Shown: positions 42,376 through 52,069, counted from the stretch's first letter. The stretch is DNA of 64,000 nt from Leisingera aquaemixtae (GCF_019801145.1 NZ_JAHVJQ010000006.1:124001-188000); one strand, 5' to 3'. Notes: generated by a model from the letters alone, not told the origin. A program made the numbers and translations.

Positions 42376-43569
42376 ATGACGGATGCTCCCGATCTTTTAC
42401 TCCGCTTGCCGCCGGACCGGCGCGGCGCGGCGGTGCGCCTGATCTCCTATATGCTGGGGGAGGGGCGGGCGGCCAAGGACCCGGACAAGGTGCTGGAAAA
42501 GATGTGCAGCCTGATCCGGGCTGCGGGGGTGCCCTTGCAGCGGGCGGCCTCCATCGTGCAGCTGCTGCACGCGGAGGCGGTTGCTAGCGCCCGCTTCTGG
42601 GAACACGGGCAAGGCACCCGTAGCGAGTTGTTTCCGTTCAACGCGGATAGCGGCGACGGCTACGCGCGTTCCCCCGCTGCCGATGTGCACCGGACCGGAG
42701 AATGGGTGGTGCTGTGGCTGCCGGACACGCCGGATGACCGCTACGGGATCGTTCCGGACCTGAAGGCAGAAGGGTATACCCACTACATCATGGCACCGGT
42801 GTTCATGGCGATCGGCACCGCGGGCATCTTCAGCTTTGCCACCCGCGAGCCGCAGGGGTTTTCGCAGGATGACCTCCTGTTTCTGCGCGCCGTGCTTCCG
42901 GCGATGGCGGCCTGCCAGGAGGTGCTCGCCACGGCCCGGGCCATGCAGGAGGTGCTGAGGATCTACGCCGGCGAGGAGCCGCAGCGGCGGATCCTGTCGG
43001 GCGACGTGCGCCGGGGCGAGGTGATGCGGATCCGCTCTGCCATCCTGTTTGTCGACATGCGACGGTTTACCGAACTGACAGCAGGCATGAGCGCCGAAGG
43101 CGCCACCGGGCTGCTCAATGCCTATTACGATTGCATCGTGCCGCCCATCGAGGCGGCCGGCGGGGAAGTGCTGAAATTCATAGGTGACGGCGTCCTTGCG
43201 GTTTTCCGGGATGAGGAGGACGGGGCGCAGACCTGTGCCCGGGCGCTGGGCGCCTCCCGGGAAGCGTTGGCACGGGTTGCGGCCCGTACCGCTGCGCCGC
43301 AATTCGATGTTGGCATCGCCCTGCATTTTGGCGAAGTGGCCTTTGGCAATGTCGGCTCCGGCATGCGGCTCGACTACACCGTGATCGGGCGCGACGTGAA
43401 CCTGGCGGCGCGGGTGGCGGGGCTATGCGGCTCACTGGGCGAACCGCTGCTGGTGTCGTCCGAGTTCCGGCAGAGGGCGGGGCTGGAAGGGTGTTCGCTG
43501 GGGGCGCAAAGCCTCAAGGGGTTGCAGACAGAGGAGGAGGTGTTTGCGCTTCCGCTGCTGTCATCCTGA
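42376..43569 (+). CDS. Class III adenylate cyclase with GAF-like N-terminus
   Basis: 397 residues. Residues 60-200 form a GAF-like sensor (YTHYIMAPVFMAIGTAGIFS). The C-terminal cyclase has the first metal Asp in LFVDMRRFTELTA, the Lys and second Asp in GGEVLKFIGDGVLAVF, the adenine Asp in LDYTVIGRDV, and the transition-state Asn/Arg in NLAARV. All catalytic residues are present and point to ATP as substrate, so it makes cAMP in the cytoplasm. The ATG at 42376 was chosen; a GTG six bases earlier is in frame. Confidence 0.88.
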   Translation: MTDAPDLLLRLPPDRRGAAVRLISYMLGEGRAAKDPDKVLEKMCSLIRAAGVPLQRAASIVQLLHAEAVASARFWEHGQGTRSELFPFNADSGDGYARSPAADVHRTGEWVVLWLPDTPDDRYGIVPDLKAEGYTHYIMAPVFMAIGTAGIFSFATREPQGFSQDDLLFLRAVLPAMAACQEVLATARAMQEVLRIYAGEEPQRRILSGDVRRGEVMRIRSAILFVDMRRFTELTAGMSAEGATGLLNAYYDCIVPPIEAAGGEVLKFIGDGVLAVFRDEEDGAQTCARALGASREALARVAARTAAPQFDVGIALHFGEVAFGNVGSGMRLDYTVIGRDVNLAARVAGLCGSLGEPLLVSSEFRQRAGLEGCSLGAQSLKGLQTEEEVFALPLLSS

Positions 43570-43603
43570 AGCCCCGCCCGGCGCTTGTTCACGGCGGCGC
43601 GGG

Positions 43604-44791
43604 CTATTGCTTTCCTCCGGCGGCTTGCTGCCACCATTCAGATGGTTTTCTGCGGCCGCCATGGCTTCCGGCCAGCCGCAGTGCCAGCTTGCGCAGCGGT
43701 CCCAGCGCCAGTTTCAGCCACAGCCGGTTCCGGCGCTTGGAATAGTCGCGGTTGAACGGGCAGACCCGCATGCATATGGCGCAGTCCGAGGACATCTTGG
43801 CCCAGAAGGAAAAACATTTCTCGGCGTCAGAGGTCCATTTCCTTACACCTTTGATTGCCGAGACATTGGCAGTTTCGGTGGAGGGCGGCCCATAGGGCAG
43901 CGCCTTGACCGGGCAGGCGTCTGCGCATTTGGTGCAGATGTTGCAGAACTCTTTCACACCTAGCGGCTGCGGCCCATCATGGGAGAGCGGCAGATTGGTG
44001 AAGATCTTGGAGAACCTGAGGCGCGGCCCATACTCGGGTGTGATCACCATCTGGTTGCGCGCGTATTCGCCGAGGCCTGCCTTCACCGCGTAGGGGATCA
44101 CCAGCCCGGTGTCATTCATTGACGGCACCGCCTCATACCCCAGGTTGCGGATATAGGCGGCAAGCTGCATCACGATAGAGGCTTCGTGGCTGTATTCCCG
44201 CCCCGTCGCAGCGCCTGCCAGCGCCGAGGGGTAGGTGGCAACCAGCTCCTTGTCCATCTCATGGCCCAGCACGATCACGCTGGTCAGCCCGTCTGGCAGA
44301 TCATGCGGCGCTTCGGACATGTCGCGGGCATCGACGCGGGCGGTGTAAAGCCAGCGTTCATCCAGATCGGTGATACCGCAGAGGTCGGCACCGAAGAATT
44401 TGGCGATGCGCTTCATCTCGGCGGACATCTTTGCCGGGTCGTCGATCTCCAGGGCGTCCTTGGCCACCGGAGTATCCGGGCGGATGGCGGCCTGGAACCC
44501 TTCGCGGATGCCCTCGTGCGCCCGCCGTGAGGAGACCACGTCGGAAATCAGCCAGGCCGCATTGCGCAGGGCGAAGTCGCGCTGTGTAAACCCGTCGCCG
44601 CGCCGGGGCGCCGCTTCCATCCGGTAGGAGGAGAAGAATTTCGCTGTGTGCTTGGACTTTACCCGGTCATCCCAAAAGGCGCGGGTGAAGATGTCGTTGC
44701 GTTGCGAGAACCGCTCGAATCCGTCGGTGACTTCGATTCCCGCGGCTGCGTCGCCGTCGCGCTGGGGCGGGGTGTTCTGTGGCCAGGGCAT
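43604..44791 (-). CDS. Reductive-dehalogenase-like iron-sulphur protein
   Basis: 395 residues. Two [4Fe-4S] motifs lie at the C-terminus: CNICTKCADACPVKA and CAICMRVCPFNRDYSK, the last preceded by an extra Cys in EKCFSFW. The body holds the corrinoid-dependent RdhA-type segment GLGEYARNQMVITPEYGPRL. There is no Tat signal, so the protein should be cytoplasmic, unlike respiratory RdhA, and no rdhB anchor gene is near. It may reduce halogenated or other organic compounds, or act like epoxyqueuosine reductase. It lies 54 bp downstream of a LysR gene on the same strand. Confidence 0.75.
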   Translation of the reverse strand: MPWPQNTPPQRDGDAAAGIEVTDGFERFSQRNDIFTRAFWDDRVKSKHTAKFFSSYRMEAAPRRGDGFTQRDFALRNAAWLISDVVSSRRAHEGIREGFQAAIRPDTPVAKDALEIDDPAKMSAEMKRIAKFFGADLCGITDLDERWLYTARVDARDMSEAPHDLPDGLTSVIVLGHEMDKELVATYPSALAGAATGREYSHEASIVMQLAAYIRNLGYEAVPSMNDTGLVIPYAVKAGLGEYARNQMVITPEYGPRLRFSKIFTNLPLSHDGPQPLGVKEFCNICTKCADACPVKALPYGPPSTETANVSAIKGVRKWTSDAEKCFSFWAKMSSDCAICMRVCPFNRDYSKRRNRLWLKLALGPLRKLALRLAGSHGGRRKPSEWWQQAAGGKQ

Positions 44792-44845
44792 GGGCGGACG
44801 GTATCCGTCGTCAAGCCGCCGGGCAAGACGCGCCGGAGGCTTTTC

Positions 44846-45721
44846 TTAACAAAACAAGGAGACGACCCAGTCCCGCACCATGGCAACCTCAGCACTGTTG
44901 GGGGCCTCGCCGGCGGCGGGCATCAGGTAGTGGCCCTGGCCCATCGGGATCTCCGCGCCCGCCACAGGCGCCAGCCGGCCCAGCGACAGCGGCAGTTCGG
45001 CATAGCGGCGCATCAGCATGGCCACACCGGCGCCGGAGGCTGCCATTTCGATCGCCGCCAATGAGGTGTCGACATAAAGCGGTGCGGAGCGGTCCTTGAG
45101 CGGCACGCCCGCCTGCTCCGACAGGCGCAGCCAGTGGTCCTGGTAGCCGTGGATGTGAATCAGAGTCTGGCCGAACAGCTGATCCACCGATTTCAGCTGC
45201 TCCGCCAGCTGCGGTTGGGCCACCGGAATCACGCTTTCGGTTGCCAGCAAATGCGCGCGGCGGTCGAACCAGCCGGACGGCCCCAGCCGCAGGTCGATAT
45301 CCACGTCCTCGTCCTGGGTGCTGTCGGCCCAGACAGCGGAGATCAGACGGATGCGGATATGCGGGTGCGCCGCGTGAAAGGCCCCCAGCCGCGGCGCCAC
45401 CCACAGGACCGCAGTAGAGACCGGCGCCCGCAGGGTCACGGTCCGGGTCTGCGCATGCCCCAGCAGCCCGCGCGTGGAGTAGGCAATGTCGGTCAGCGCC
45501 TGCGCTACCGAGGGGTAGTAGGCGTGGCCCAGCTGCGTCAGCTCCAGATGACGGGCGCGGCGGATGAACAGAGTGATGCCAAAGCTTTTCTCCAGGCTGC
45601 GGACCTGGTGGCTGACGGCGGCCTGGGTCAGGCCCAGCTCATCAGCGGCAGCGGTGAAGCTGTGCAGACGGGCGGCGGCCTCAAAGGCGCGCAGCCAGAC
45701 GAGGTTGGGCAGATCGGACAT
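44846..45721 (-). CDS. LysR-family transcriptional regulator (GcvA-like)
   Basis: 291 residues. The N-terminal HTH is LHSFTAAADELGLTQAAVSH, followed by VRSLEKSFGITLFIRRARHL. The C-terminal sensor reads ASGAGVAMLMRRYAELPL, as in GcvA-type regulators. It is divergent from an NAD-dependent dehydrogenase gene (109 bp apart), its most likely target. Confidence 0.88.
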   Translation of the reverse strand: MSDLPNLVWLRAFEAAARLHSFTAAADELGLTQAAVSHQVRSLEKSFGITLFIRRARHLELTQLGHAYYPSVAQALTDIAYSTRGLLGHAQTRTVTLRAPVSTAVLWVAPRLGAFHAAHPHIRIRLISAVWADSTQDEDVDIDLRLGPSGWFDRRAHLLATESVIPVAQPQLAEQLKSVDQLFGQTLIHIHGYQDHWLRLSEQAGVPLKDRSAPLYVDTSLAAIEMAASGAGVAMLMRRYAELPLSLGRLAPVAGAEIPMGQGHYLMPAAGEAPNSAEVAMVRDWVVSLFC

Positions 45722-45830
45722 TTACGTTGCAAAAATTCTTGGGGTCAGGTCGCGTTATTATTCGTTTTTGTTTTAGTTGAGGTCAAGCTAGCCCTTTTGC
45801 AAGCGATTACCCCGGGAGGAGAAACGGGAC

Positions 45831-46799
45831 ATGAAAACGGATATGAAGATCGGCTTCATCGGCCTCGGCAATGTTGGCGGCAAGCTGGCGGGCAGCCTAG
45901 TGCGCAACGGGCTGGATGTGGCTGTGCATGACCTGGACGCGGCGCTGGTTGAAAAATTCATGGAGCGCGGCGCCAAGGCAGGCGGCAGCCCGGCACAGAT
46001 GATGCAGGACTGCGATGCGGTGATCACCTGCCTGCCCAGCCCGGCGGCCTCTGATGCGGTGGTCACTGAGATGCTGCCGCATGTGAAACCCGGTAAGATC
46101 TGGATGGAAATGTCCACCACTGACGTGGAAGAGGTGAAACGCCTCGGCGCCCTGATTGTCGAGCGCGGCGGCGAGCCGGTCGACTGCCCGGTCTCCGGCG
46201 GCTGCCACCGCGCCGATACCGGAAATATCTCAATCTACGCAGGCTGCGAGCGCGCGACCTTCGACCGCATCTTGCCGATCCTGACCACCATGGGCCGCCG
46301 CATCCTGCATGTGGGGGAGATCGGCAACTCCTCCACCCTCAAAGTGATGACCAACTACCTGGCCAACCTGAACCTGCTGGCAGTCATGGAAGCGCTGACG
46401 GTGATGAAGGCCTGCGGCATGGATCTGGGCATGACCTTCGAGGCGATCTCGATGTCGTCGGGCACCTCCTTTGCGCATGAGACCGAAAGCCAGCTGATCC
46501 TGTCGGGTTCGCGCGATGTGAATTTCACCATGGATCTGGTGATGAAGGACATCGGCCTGTTCCAGACCCTGGCCGACCGCCACAACGTGCCGCTGGAGCT
46601 GTCGCCCCTGATGATCGAGATGATGAAGGACGGCCAGCGCCGCTATGGCGAGCGGGCGCAGTCGGACCGGATGATCGAGCGCCTGGAAGAGGCCACCGGC
46701 CTGTCGATCACCGCGCCGGGCTTCCCGCAGGAACTGATCGACGATGAGCCGGAAGAGCCGGGTTACGAGGTGGTCGTGCGCCGCGCTGCTGCGGAATAA
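45831..46799 (+). CDS. 3-hydroxyisobutyrate-dehydrogenase-family oxidoreductase
   Basis: 322 residues. The NAD(P) motif is IGFIGLGNVGGKLAGSLVRN, the substrate motif DCPVSGGCHRADTG, and the catalytic Lys lies in NSSTLKVMTNYLANL. The family oxidises beta-hydroxyacids; the exact acid is unknown. GGGAGGAG lies about 10 bases before the first ATG; a second ATG four codons on is also possible. It is divergent from LysR and ends in a strong terminator. Confidence 0.86.
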   Translation: MKTDMKIGFIGLGNVGGKLAGSLVRNGLDVAVHDLDAALVEKFMERGAKAGGSPAQMMQDCDAVITCLPSPAASDAVVTEMLPHVKPGKIWMEMSTTDVEEVKRLGALIVERGGEPVDCPVSGGCHRADTGNISIYAGCERATFDRILPILTTMGRRILHVGEIGNSSTLKVMTNYLANLNLLAVMEALTVMKACGMDLGMTFEAISMSSGTSFAHETESQLILSGSRDVNFTMDLVMKDIGLFQTLADRHNVPLELSPLMIEMMKDGQRRYGERAQSDRMIERLEEATGLSITAPGFPQELIDDEPEEPGYEVVVRRAAAE

Positions 46800-46826
46800 G
46801 TTTCCCCGACCAGCACGGCTGCATTC

Positions 46827-46858
46827 AGCCCCCGGTGCGCCGGGGGCTGTTTTCTTTT
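46827..46858 (+). terminator. Terminator after the dehydrogenase
   Basis: AGCCCCCGG/CCGGGGGCT with a 4-base loop and GTTTTCTTTT after it, 27 bp past the stop. Confidence 0.85.
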
Positions 46859-46903
46859 GCCGATCCGGTCTATGCCCGGCAGGGCAGCAAAGGGGAGCAG
46901 CGA

Positions 46904-47380
46904 ATGAGCAAGGAAGTTCTGGCCACGATTGAGGCATCGGCCGGCCGGCGTGTCATGGGAACGGCGATGCTGGGGCTGACGGGGGGGCTGCTGGTCTACG
47001 TCGCCTTTGCCGCGCCGCCGTCGCCTGCCTGGCTGGTGTTCCTGGTGGCGGTCGGCACTGCCGCGCTGTGGCTGGCGGTGCGGATGTGGCAGGCAACTGT
47101 CCACCGGATCGAATTGACGGCAGAAGAGCTGCGCTGCTCGGACGGACAGGTGATCGCGCGGGTGGAGGATATCGAAGCTATCGACCGCGGCTTCTTTGCC
47201 TTCAAGCCGTCCAACGGTTTCCTGATCCGAACCGGCACCCAAGGCAGCAGGGCCTGGATGCCGGGGTTGTGGTGGCGGTCAGGCCGCCGGATCGGCATTG
47301 GCGGGGTGACGCCGGGATCGCAGGGCAAGGCGATGTCAGAAATTCTGGCCGCGATGCTGATGCAGCGCGGCCAGGGCTGA
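46904..47380 (+). CDS. Membrane protein of unknown function
   Basis: 158 residues. Two membrane helices (MLGLTGGLLVYVAFAAPPSP and WLVFLVAVGTAALWLAVRMW) precede a soluble PH-like portion (RIELTAEELRCSDGQVIARV, then FLIRTGTQG). No family is recognised. AAGGGGAG is a clear ribosome-binding site. It converges with the tad genes. Confidence 0.65.
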   Translation: MSKEVLATIEASAGRRVMGTAMLGLTGGLLVYVAFAAPPSPAWLVFLVAVGTAALWLAVRMWQATVHRIELTAEELRCSDGQVIARVEDIEAIDRGFFAFKPSNGFLIRTGTQGSRAWMPGLWWRSGRRIGIGGVTPGSQGKAMSEILAAMLMQRGQG

Positions 47381-47396
47381 TTGAGTCGGAGGGTGA

Positions 47397-48029
47397 TCAG
47401 GCGGGCGGCGAAACCTTCTCCGCGTTGTCGTTGTGGTTGTTGCCGTTGCCCTTGTCCTCCAGGAACACGACTTGCGGTGCAAAGCGCGGGCGGGTGAAGA
47501 CAAAGTTCTCCAGATCGAACATCGGGATGCCCACGTCAAAGGCCGGCTGGACCTCGTTCCAGGTTTCCACCAGGATCACACGCTCCTGATCGGGCACCGC
47601 CGGAAGATTATCTTTGACGGCATTGATTGTTCCATCGGCCCATTCGTCGTAGGCGCTGCCGCGCACCTTGGACCAGTCGACATAGTAACGCTCATCGGCT
47701 TCGTCCCAGCGGATGACCGAGATGCGGGTCGACAGGGTGCTGTCGCCGCGCACCAGTTCCTGGGCGAGCGCGTACATGCTGTCGATATAGTCCTCGTTCA
47801 CATAGTTGGTTTCCCGTGAAATCAGGTCTGACACGGTATAGGCCGCCTTCATGTTGATGCTTTCCTGCCGGAAGGCGTCAAAGAAGGTGTAGATGGCGGT
47901 GAACATGCCAAGAAGCAGCGGGACGTAGAGAACAAACTCCAGCGTGATGTTGCCATCGGTCCTGTTTACGAAGCGGCGGGCGGACCCGGGCAGATGCCGG
48001 GACAGGCGGCGGGAGAGGAGAGTCAGCAT
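47397..48029 (-). CDS. TadE-like pilus assembly protein
   Basis: 210 residues. The TadE-type hydrophobic start NRTDGNITLEFVLYVPLLLG is followed by a periplasmic domain (FDAFRQESINMKAAYTVSDL). TadE/TadF pseudopilins work with the Flp/Tad secretion apparatus. It is 4 bp after the neighbouring tadE-like gene and the last of three genes. Confidence 0.78.
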   Translation of the reverse strand: MLTLLSRRLSRHLPGSARRFVNRTDGNITLEFVLYVPLLLGMFTAIYTFFDAFRQESINMKAAYTVSDLISRETNYVNEDYIDSMYALAQELVRGDSTLSTRISVIRWDEADERYYVDWSKVRGSAYDEWADGTINAVKDNLPAVPDQERVILVETWNEVQPAFDVGIPMFDLENFVFTRPRFAPQVVFLEDKGNGNNHNDNAEKVSPPA

Positions 48030-48033
48030 GGCG

Positions 48034-48570
48034 TTACCTCGGTTCCTGGACGAAGGCGGATGATGCGATCAGATTGACGCGGCCGTCGCCGTCCTTGCTC
48101 AGATCTTTGCCCAAGCCCCAGGTCGGGAAGATCGGTTCGAACTTCATGCAGGCGCGGATGAACATCAGCTCGTTGGACTGGCCGTTGACGAAGGTGCGCA
48201 CTGGCTGAACGTCCTCGGCGTTGTCGATGCAGTCCGGGGTCGGGTCGATCGGCGTCCAGGCAAAGGGGTCAAGCCGCAGCATTTCCAGGCGCAGCGACGT
48301 GTCGCACTCGTCAATGAAGCCGGAGAGGGTGCAAATCTGGTCGCGCAGCTCGTCATGGGTCATGTCGCCGCCGGTGCTGAGGCGGATGTCGCGGACGGTC
48401 TGGTCCACCGCCCGCTCCAGTTGCGAGTGGCGGAGGTTGATCATGCCCAGTTCGACGGTGGACATCAGGACCATCAGGAAGGCTGGGAGAACGATGACGA
48501 ATTCCACGGTGAAATTGCCATCTTCGCGCTGCCTGAAACGGCGCAAGGCTTGTGTGGTACGGCGTATCAT
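48034..48570 (-). CDS. TadE-like pilus assembly protein, second copy
   Basis: 178 residues. The pseudopilin segment REDGNFTVEFVIVLPAFLMV is typical; the body has two Cys in RDQICTLSGFIDECDTSL and another pair later. The start overlaps the tadG stop (ATGA). Confidence 0.8.
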   Translation of the reverse strand: MIRRTTQALRRFRQREDGNFTVEFVIVLPAFLMVLMSTVELGMINLRHSQLERAVDQTVRDIRLSTGGDMTHDELRDQICTLSGFIDECDTSLRLEMLRLDPFAWTPIDPTPDCIDNAEDVQPVRTFVNGQSNELMFIRACMKFEPIFPTWGLGKDLSKDGDGRVNLIASSAFVQEPR

Positions 48571-50240
48571 TGGGTCAGCCTCAGCTGGCGGATGGAAGTT
48601 GCGATCGAGGAGAAGGCGTCGGAGATTTCCAGGCCTTCCACGTCAAAGAAGTGGGCCGGCGAGCTGGCGCAGTCCTCCAGCACCTTGATGCCGCCGGAGG
48701 GGGCTTCAAAGCCGACCGAGTAGATGATCACGCCCTGATCCTTGGTGATGTTGCACATTGTCTTGGTGTGCTGGTCCTTGGCGGTCCGGTTGTGGAAATA
48801 GCGGCCGGCGTTGAACCAGTCGGCCCAGGCGCTGCTGCTGAACTCATAGAGATGTTTCGCGATATGGGCCAAGGAGACCTGGGCATGCAGTTCCTGATAG
48901 GTCAGCTGCTTAAGGCTTTCCCCGCCTTCCTCTGCTTTTTCTTCGCATTGCCCGCTTTCATTGCATTGCTGGTAGGTGCCCTGACCGTACGGGTGGTCCT
49001 CCCACCTGCCCATATGGGGCCAGTAGTAGTTCTTTTCCCCGTTCGAGTGGTAGATGGAGTAAACGCCGACGGAATCGTCGTCCGAGTAGATCTTGTCGGT
49101 GTGGGGGGCCGCTGCGTTATACCAGACATCCGACATCCCGTCCCGGCGGGAGGGATTGAGCATGTACTGGTTGGTGTTCTGCCCGTCCGACATCAGGATG
49201 ATGATCTTCAGGGTGTCGCCGCTGCCATAGTCGGTCGGCCGGTTCAGGAAGTTCGCGTCGATTTCGCCGTCAGCAACCAGCGCGTTCACGACGTTGCGTG
49301 CGGTCGGATCCAGCAGGGCGCTGCCCCACTTCATTCCGATATCGATCGAGGTGTTGCCATAGGCTGTCAGGCTGTCGATGTAGGCATGCAGTTCGGCGGC
49401 ATCGTTGGTGAAGGGCAAGATGGCCGAACCGTCCCGGGTCGGGCAGACCGGGCGGTCGATCATGTTCTCGGAGTAGGTGAACGTGTCGAAATGCGCGGTG
49501 CGCTCCATGACTTCATTCTGGTACAGAGTGTGCTTGCTGAACTGGTCAGACACGAAGTTCACGCAGTAAGAATAGTCATGCTCTTGCGAGACATTGGGAT
49601 ACTTGCTGAGCAGAGCCTGGCCTGCATTCACCTGGGTGGCATAGGGAATGATCGAGATCGACAGGTTGCTGATATCCGTGTTGCTGGTGATTTGTGTCAC
49701 GAAGGATTTCGCGGCTGCCTTCAGGTTCACCAGGCGGTTGCCCGAGTTCATCGAACCCGAAATGTCCAGCACCATGGAGATTTCGACGCTGCCGATGGTT
49801 TCCTCGGCGCGTGAGTTCGCGTAAAGCGGCATCTCCTCGACGCCGGCGAACCTCAGAAGATGAACTTCGAAGTCCGTGTCGATCGTGGCTTCGACGCTCT
49901 TGTAACCCAGACCTTGCTGGACGGTCGGGGTGCTGTAGTATTCGCTGAGCCCGGCTTTGCTGAGGTAGTCCTGCACAACCACCGCGGGCTCCAATTCCTG
50001 ATCGAGGTCGGCAGCGGCCAGAACCGCGCGGTCCAGCGTATACTGCAGATGCGTCCGGTCGCGTTCCATCCGCATCAGGTCGACCCCGATGCCGCCGATG
50101 GCCAGCATGGCAAGGAAGCAGAGCAGCGCCTGATTGGCGAGCACGCCGTCCTCTTCCCTGAGGAACCCCCTCACCTTTGCCAGGCATCGCCGCATCAGCG
50201 GATTGGCAAGTGCGGTGGAACTTTTGTGACGTATACTCAT
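48567..50240 (-). CDS. TadG-like von Willebrand factor A protein
   Basis: 557 residues. A pseudopilin-like hydrophobic N-terminus (LANQALLCFLAMLAIGGIGV) is followed by a vWA domain with the MIDAS motif DISGSMN (about residue 159) and KIIILMSDGQNTNQY. TadG acts in Flp pilus assembly or adhesion at the envelope. AGGGGGT precedes the ATG. No other tad genes are in the window, so these three seem to be an accessory set. Confidence 0.85.
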   Translation of the reverse strand: MSIRHKSSTALANPLMRRCLAKVRGFLREEDGVLANQALLCFLAMLAIGGIGVDLMRMERDRTHLQYTLDRAVLAAADLDQELEPAVVVQDYLSKAGLSEYYSTPTVQQGLGYKSVEATIDTDFEVHLLRFAGVEEMPLYANSRAEETIGSVEISMVLDISGSMNSGNRLVNLKAAAKSFVTQITSNTDISNLSISIIPYATQVNAGQALLSKYPNVSQEHDYSYCVNFVSDQFSKHTLYQNEVMERTAHFDTFTYSENMIDRPVCPTRDGSAILPFTNDAAELHAYIDSLTAYGNTSIDIGMKWGSALLDPTARNVVNALVADGEIDANFLNRPTDYGSGDTLKIIILMSDGQNTNQYMLNPSRRDGMSDVWYNAAAPHTDKIYSDDDSVGVYSIYHSNGEKNYYWPHMGRWEDHPYGQGTYQQCNESGQCEEKAEEGGESLKQLTYQELHAQVSLAHIAKHLYEFSSSAWADWFNAGRYFHNRTAKDQHTKTMCNITKDQGVIIYSVGFEAPSGGIKVLEDCASSPAHFFDVEGLEISDAFSSIATSIRQLRLTQ

Positions 50241-50578
50241 CTGAATACCCCCTGCCGGCTTGGGAACGGGTCAGCACGGCTTTCGCAGCGGAATTTACAC
50301 TTATTAATGCTTGGTAAAGGTGGCGGAATTGGGGCGGGATTGAGCCGGAAAATCTCCAATTGCCACCGATTGGGTTTTCAGTAGAGGGGCGCATTCCGGT
50401 GTTGTTGCGCTGCCGGGGACAATCGCCTCCCCATAAATAGCGAATCGCGCATCAGTTTCTAAGATACGAATCTTTTTGGCCGGAAAGGGTCAAAAAGGTC
50501 GCACTCCCCCGGTAACTCTGCATAGAGTGAGGGGGCCATCGGCAGCGAGTCGATGTTTGAGCACGGAGATGATTTTAA
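50241..50578. other. Intergenic region between tadG and gdhA
   Basis: 338 bases between divergent genes, with no supportable ORF. It includes AT-rich stretches suited to promoters for both directions (around 50290-50320 and 50440-50480). I found no convincing operator or RNA. Confidence 0.5.
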
Positions 50579-52009
50579 ATGACCATCCGCACAGAGCCGA
50601 GCTTCCGCGAGAGCGTGGACCTGATGTACAACCGGGCCGTCAAGCTGATGGACCTGCCGCCAGGGCTGGAAGAGAAGATCAGGGTCTGCAACGCGACTTA
50701 CACGGTGCGGTTCGGTGTGCGCCTGCGCGGTTCCATGCATACGTTCACCGGCTACCGCTCAGTGCATTCGGAACACATGGAGCCGGTAAAGGGCGGCATT
50801 CGCTATGCCACCGGCGTCAATCAGGACGAGGTGGAGGCGCTGGCGGCGCTGATGACCTACAAATGCGCCCTGGTGGAGGCGCCGTTCGGCGGCTCCAAGG
50901 GGGGCTTGTGCATTGATCCCCGCGAATACGAGGAGCATGAGCTGGAGCTGATCACCCGCCGCTTTGCCTATGAGCTGGCCAAGCGCGACCTGATCAACCC
51001 GTCGCAGAACGTGCCTGCGCCCGACATGGGCACCGGCGAGCGCGAGATGGCCTGGATTGCAGACCAGTACGCGCGCATGAACACCACCGATATCAACGCC
51101 AAGGCCTGCGTCACCGGCAAGCCGCTGAACGCAGGCGGCATCTCGGGCCGGGTGGAGGCGACAGGCCGCGGGGTGCAATACGCCCTGCGCGAGTTCTTCC
51201 GCTATGAAGAGGACAAGGCTGCCGCTGGGCTTGCCGGGAAGCTGGATGGCAAGCGGATTATCGTCCAGGGCCTTGGCAACGTGGGTTACCACGCAGCCAA
51301 GTTCCTGTCCGAGGAAGACGGCGCGCGCATCACCGGTATCATTGAGCGTGACGGCGGGCTTTTCAGCGTCGACGGCCTCGACGTGGAGGCAGTGCGCAAC
51401 TGGATCGTCAAGCACGGCGGCGTGTCAGGCTACCCGGATGCGCAGTTCGTGGAGGACGGCAGCCAGCTGCTGGAAGAAGAATGCGAGATCCTGATCCCCG
51501 CTGCGCTGGAGGGGGTGATCAACCTTTCCAATGCCGAACGTGTCAAGGCGCCGCTGATCATCGAGGCCGCAAACGGACCTGTCACCGCCGGCGCGGATGA
51601 GATCCTGCGCAAAAAGGGCTGCGTGATCATTCCGGACATGTATGCCAACGCGGGCGGTGTGACTGTCTCCTACTTTGAATGGGTGAAGAACCTCAGCCAT
51701 ATCCGCTTCGGCCGCATGCAGCGCCGCCAGGAAGAGGCGCGCCACCAGCTGGTGATCGACGAGCTGCAGCGACTGGATGACGTGATGGGCGATACCTGGT
51801 CGATGTCGCCGGACTTCAAGGACAAGTACCTGAAGGGGGCGGGCGAGCTGGAGCTGGTGCGCTCCGGCCTGGATGACACCATGCGGGCGGCTTACCAGTC
51901 GATGCGCGAAGTCTGGCACAGCCGCGACGACGTGACCGACCTGCGCACCGCGGCCTATCTGGTGTCGATCGACAAGGTCGCCAAGAGCTACCACGCCAAG
52001 GGTCTCTGA
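50579..52009 (+). CDS. gdhA: Glutamate dehydrogenase (Glu/Leu/Phe/Val family)
   Basis: 476 residues. Interconverts glutamate and 2-oxoglutarate. The catalytic Lys region is MEPVKGGIRYATGVNQDEVE and APFGGSKGGLCIDP, the NAD motif VQGLGNVGYHAAK. The C-terminal portion contains EAANGPVTAGADEI, as expected. A CGGAGAT site lies 12 bases before the ATG. A strong terminator follows. Confidence 0.94.
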   Translation: MTIRTEPSFRESVDLMYNRAVKLMDLPPGLEEKIRVCNATYTVRFGVRLRGSMHTFTGYRSVHSEHMEPVKGGIRYATGVNQDEVEALAALMTYKCALVEAPFGGSKGGLCIDPREYEEHELELITRRFAYELAKRDLINPSQNVPAPDMGTGEREMAWIADQYARMNTTDINAKACVTGKPLNAGGISGRVEATGRGVQYALREFFRYEEDKAAAGLAGKLDGKRIIVQGLGNVGYHAAKFLSEEDGARITGIIERDGGLFSVDGLDVEAVRNWIVKHGGVSGYPDAQFVEDGSQLLEEECEILIPAALEGVINLSNAERVKAPLIIEAANGPVTAGADEILRKKGCVIIPDMYANAGGVTVSYFEWVKNLSHIRFGRMQRRQEEARHQLVIDELQRLDDVMGDTWSMSPDFKDKYLKGAGELELVRSGLDDTMRAAYQSMREVWHSRDDVTDLRTAAYLVSIDKVAKSYHAKGL

Positions 52010-52039
52010 CAGGGCGCAACTTTGAAAACTGTCTGCCGG

Positions 52040-52069
52040 GGCGGAGGGGAAACTCTCCGCCCTGTTTTT
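52040..52069 (+). terminator. Terminator after gdhA
   Basis: GGCGGAG/CTCCGCC with an 8-base loop followed by CTGTTTTTC, 31 bp past the stop. Confidence 0.8.
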
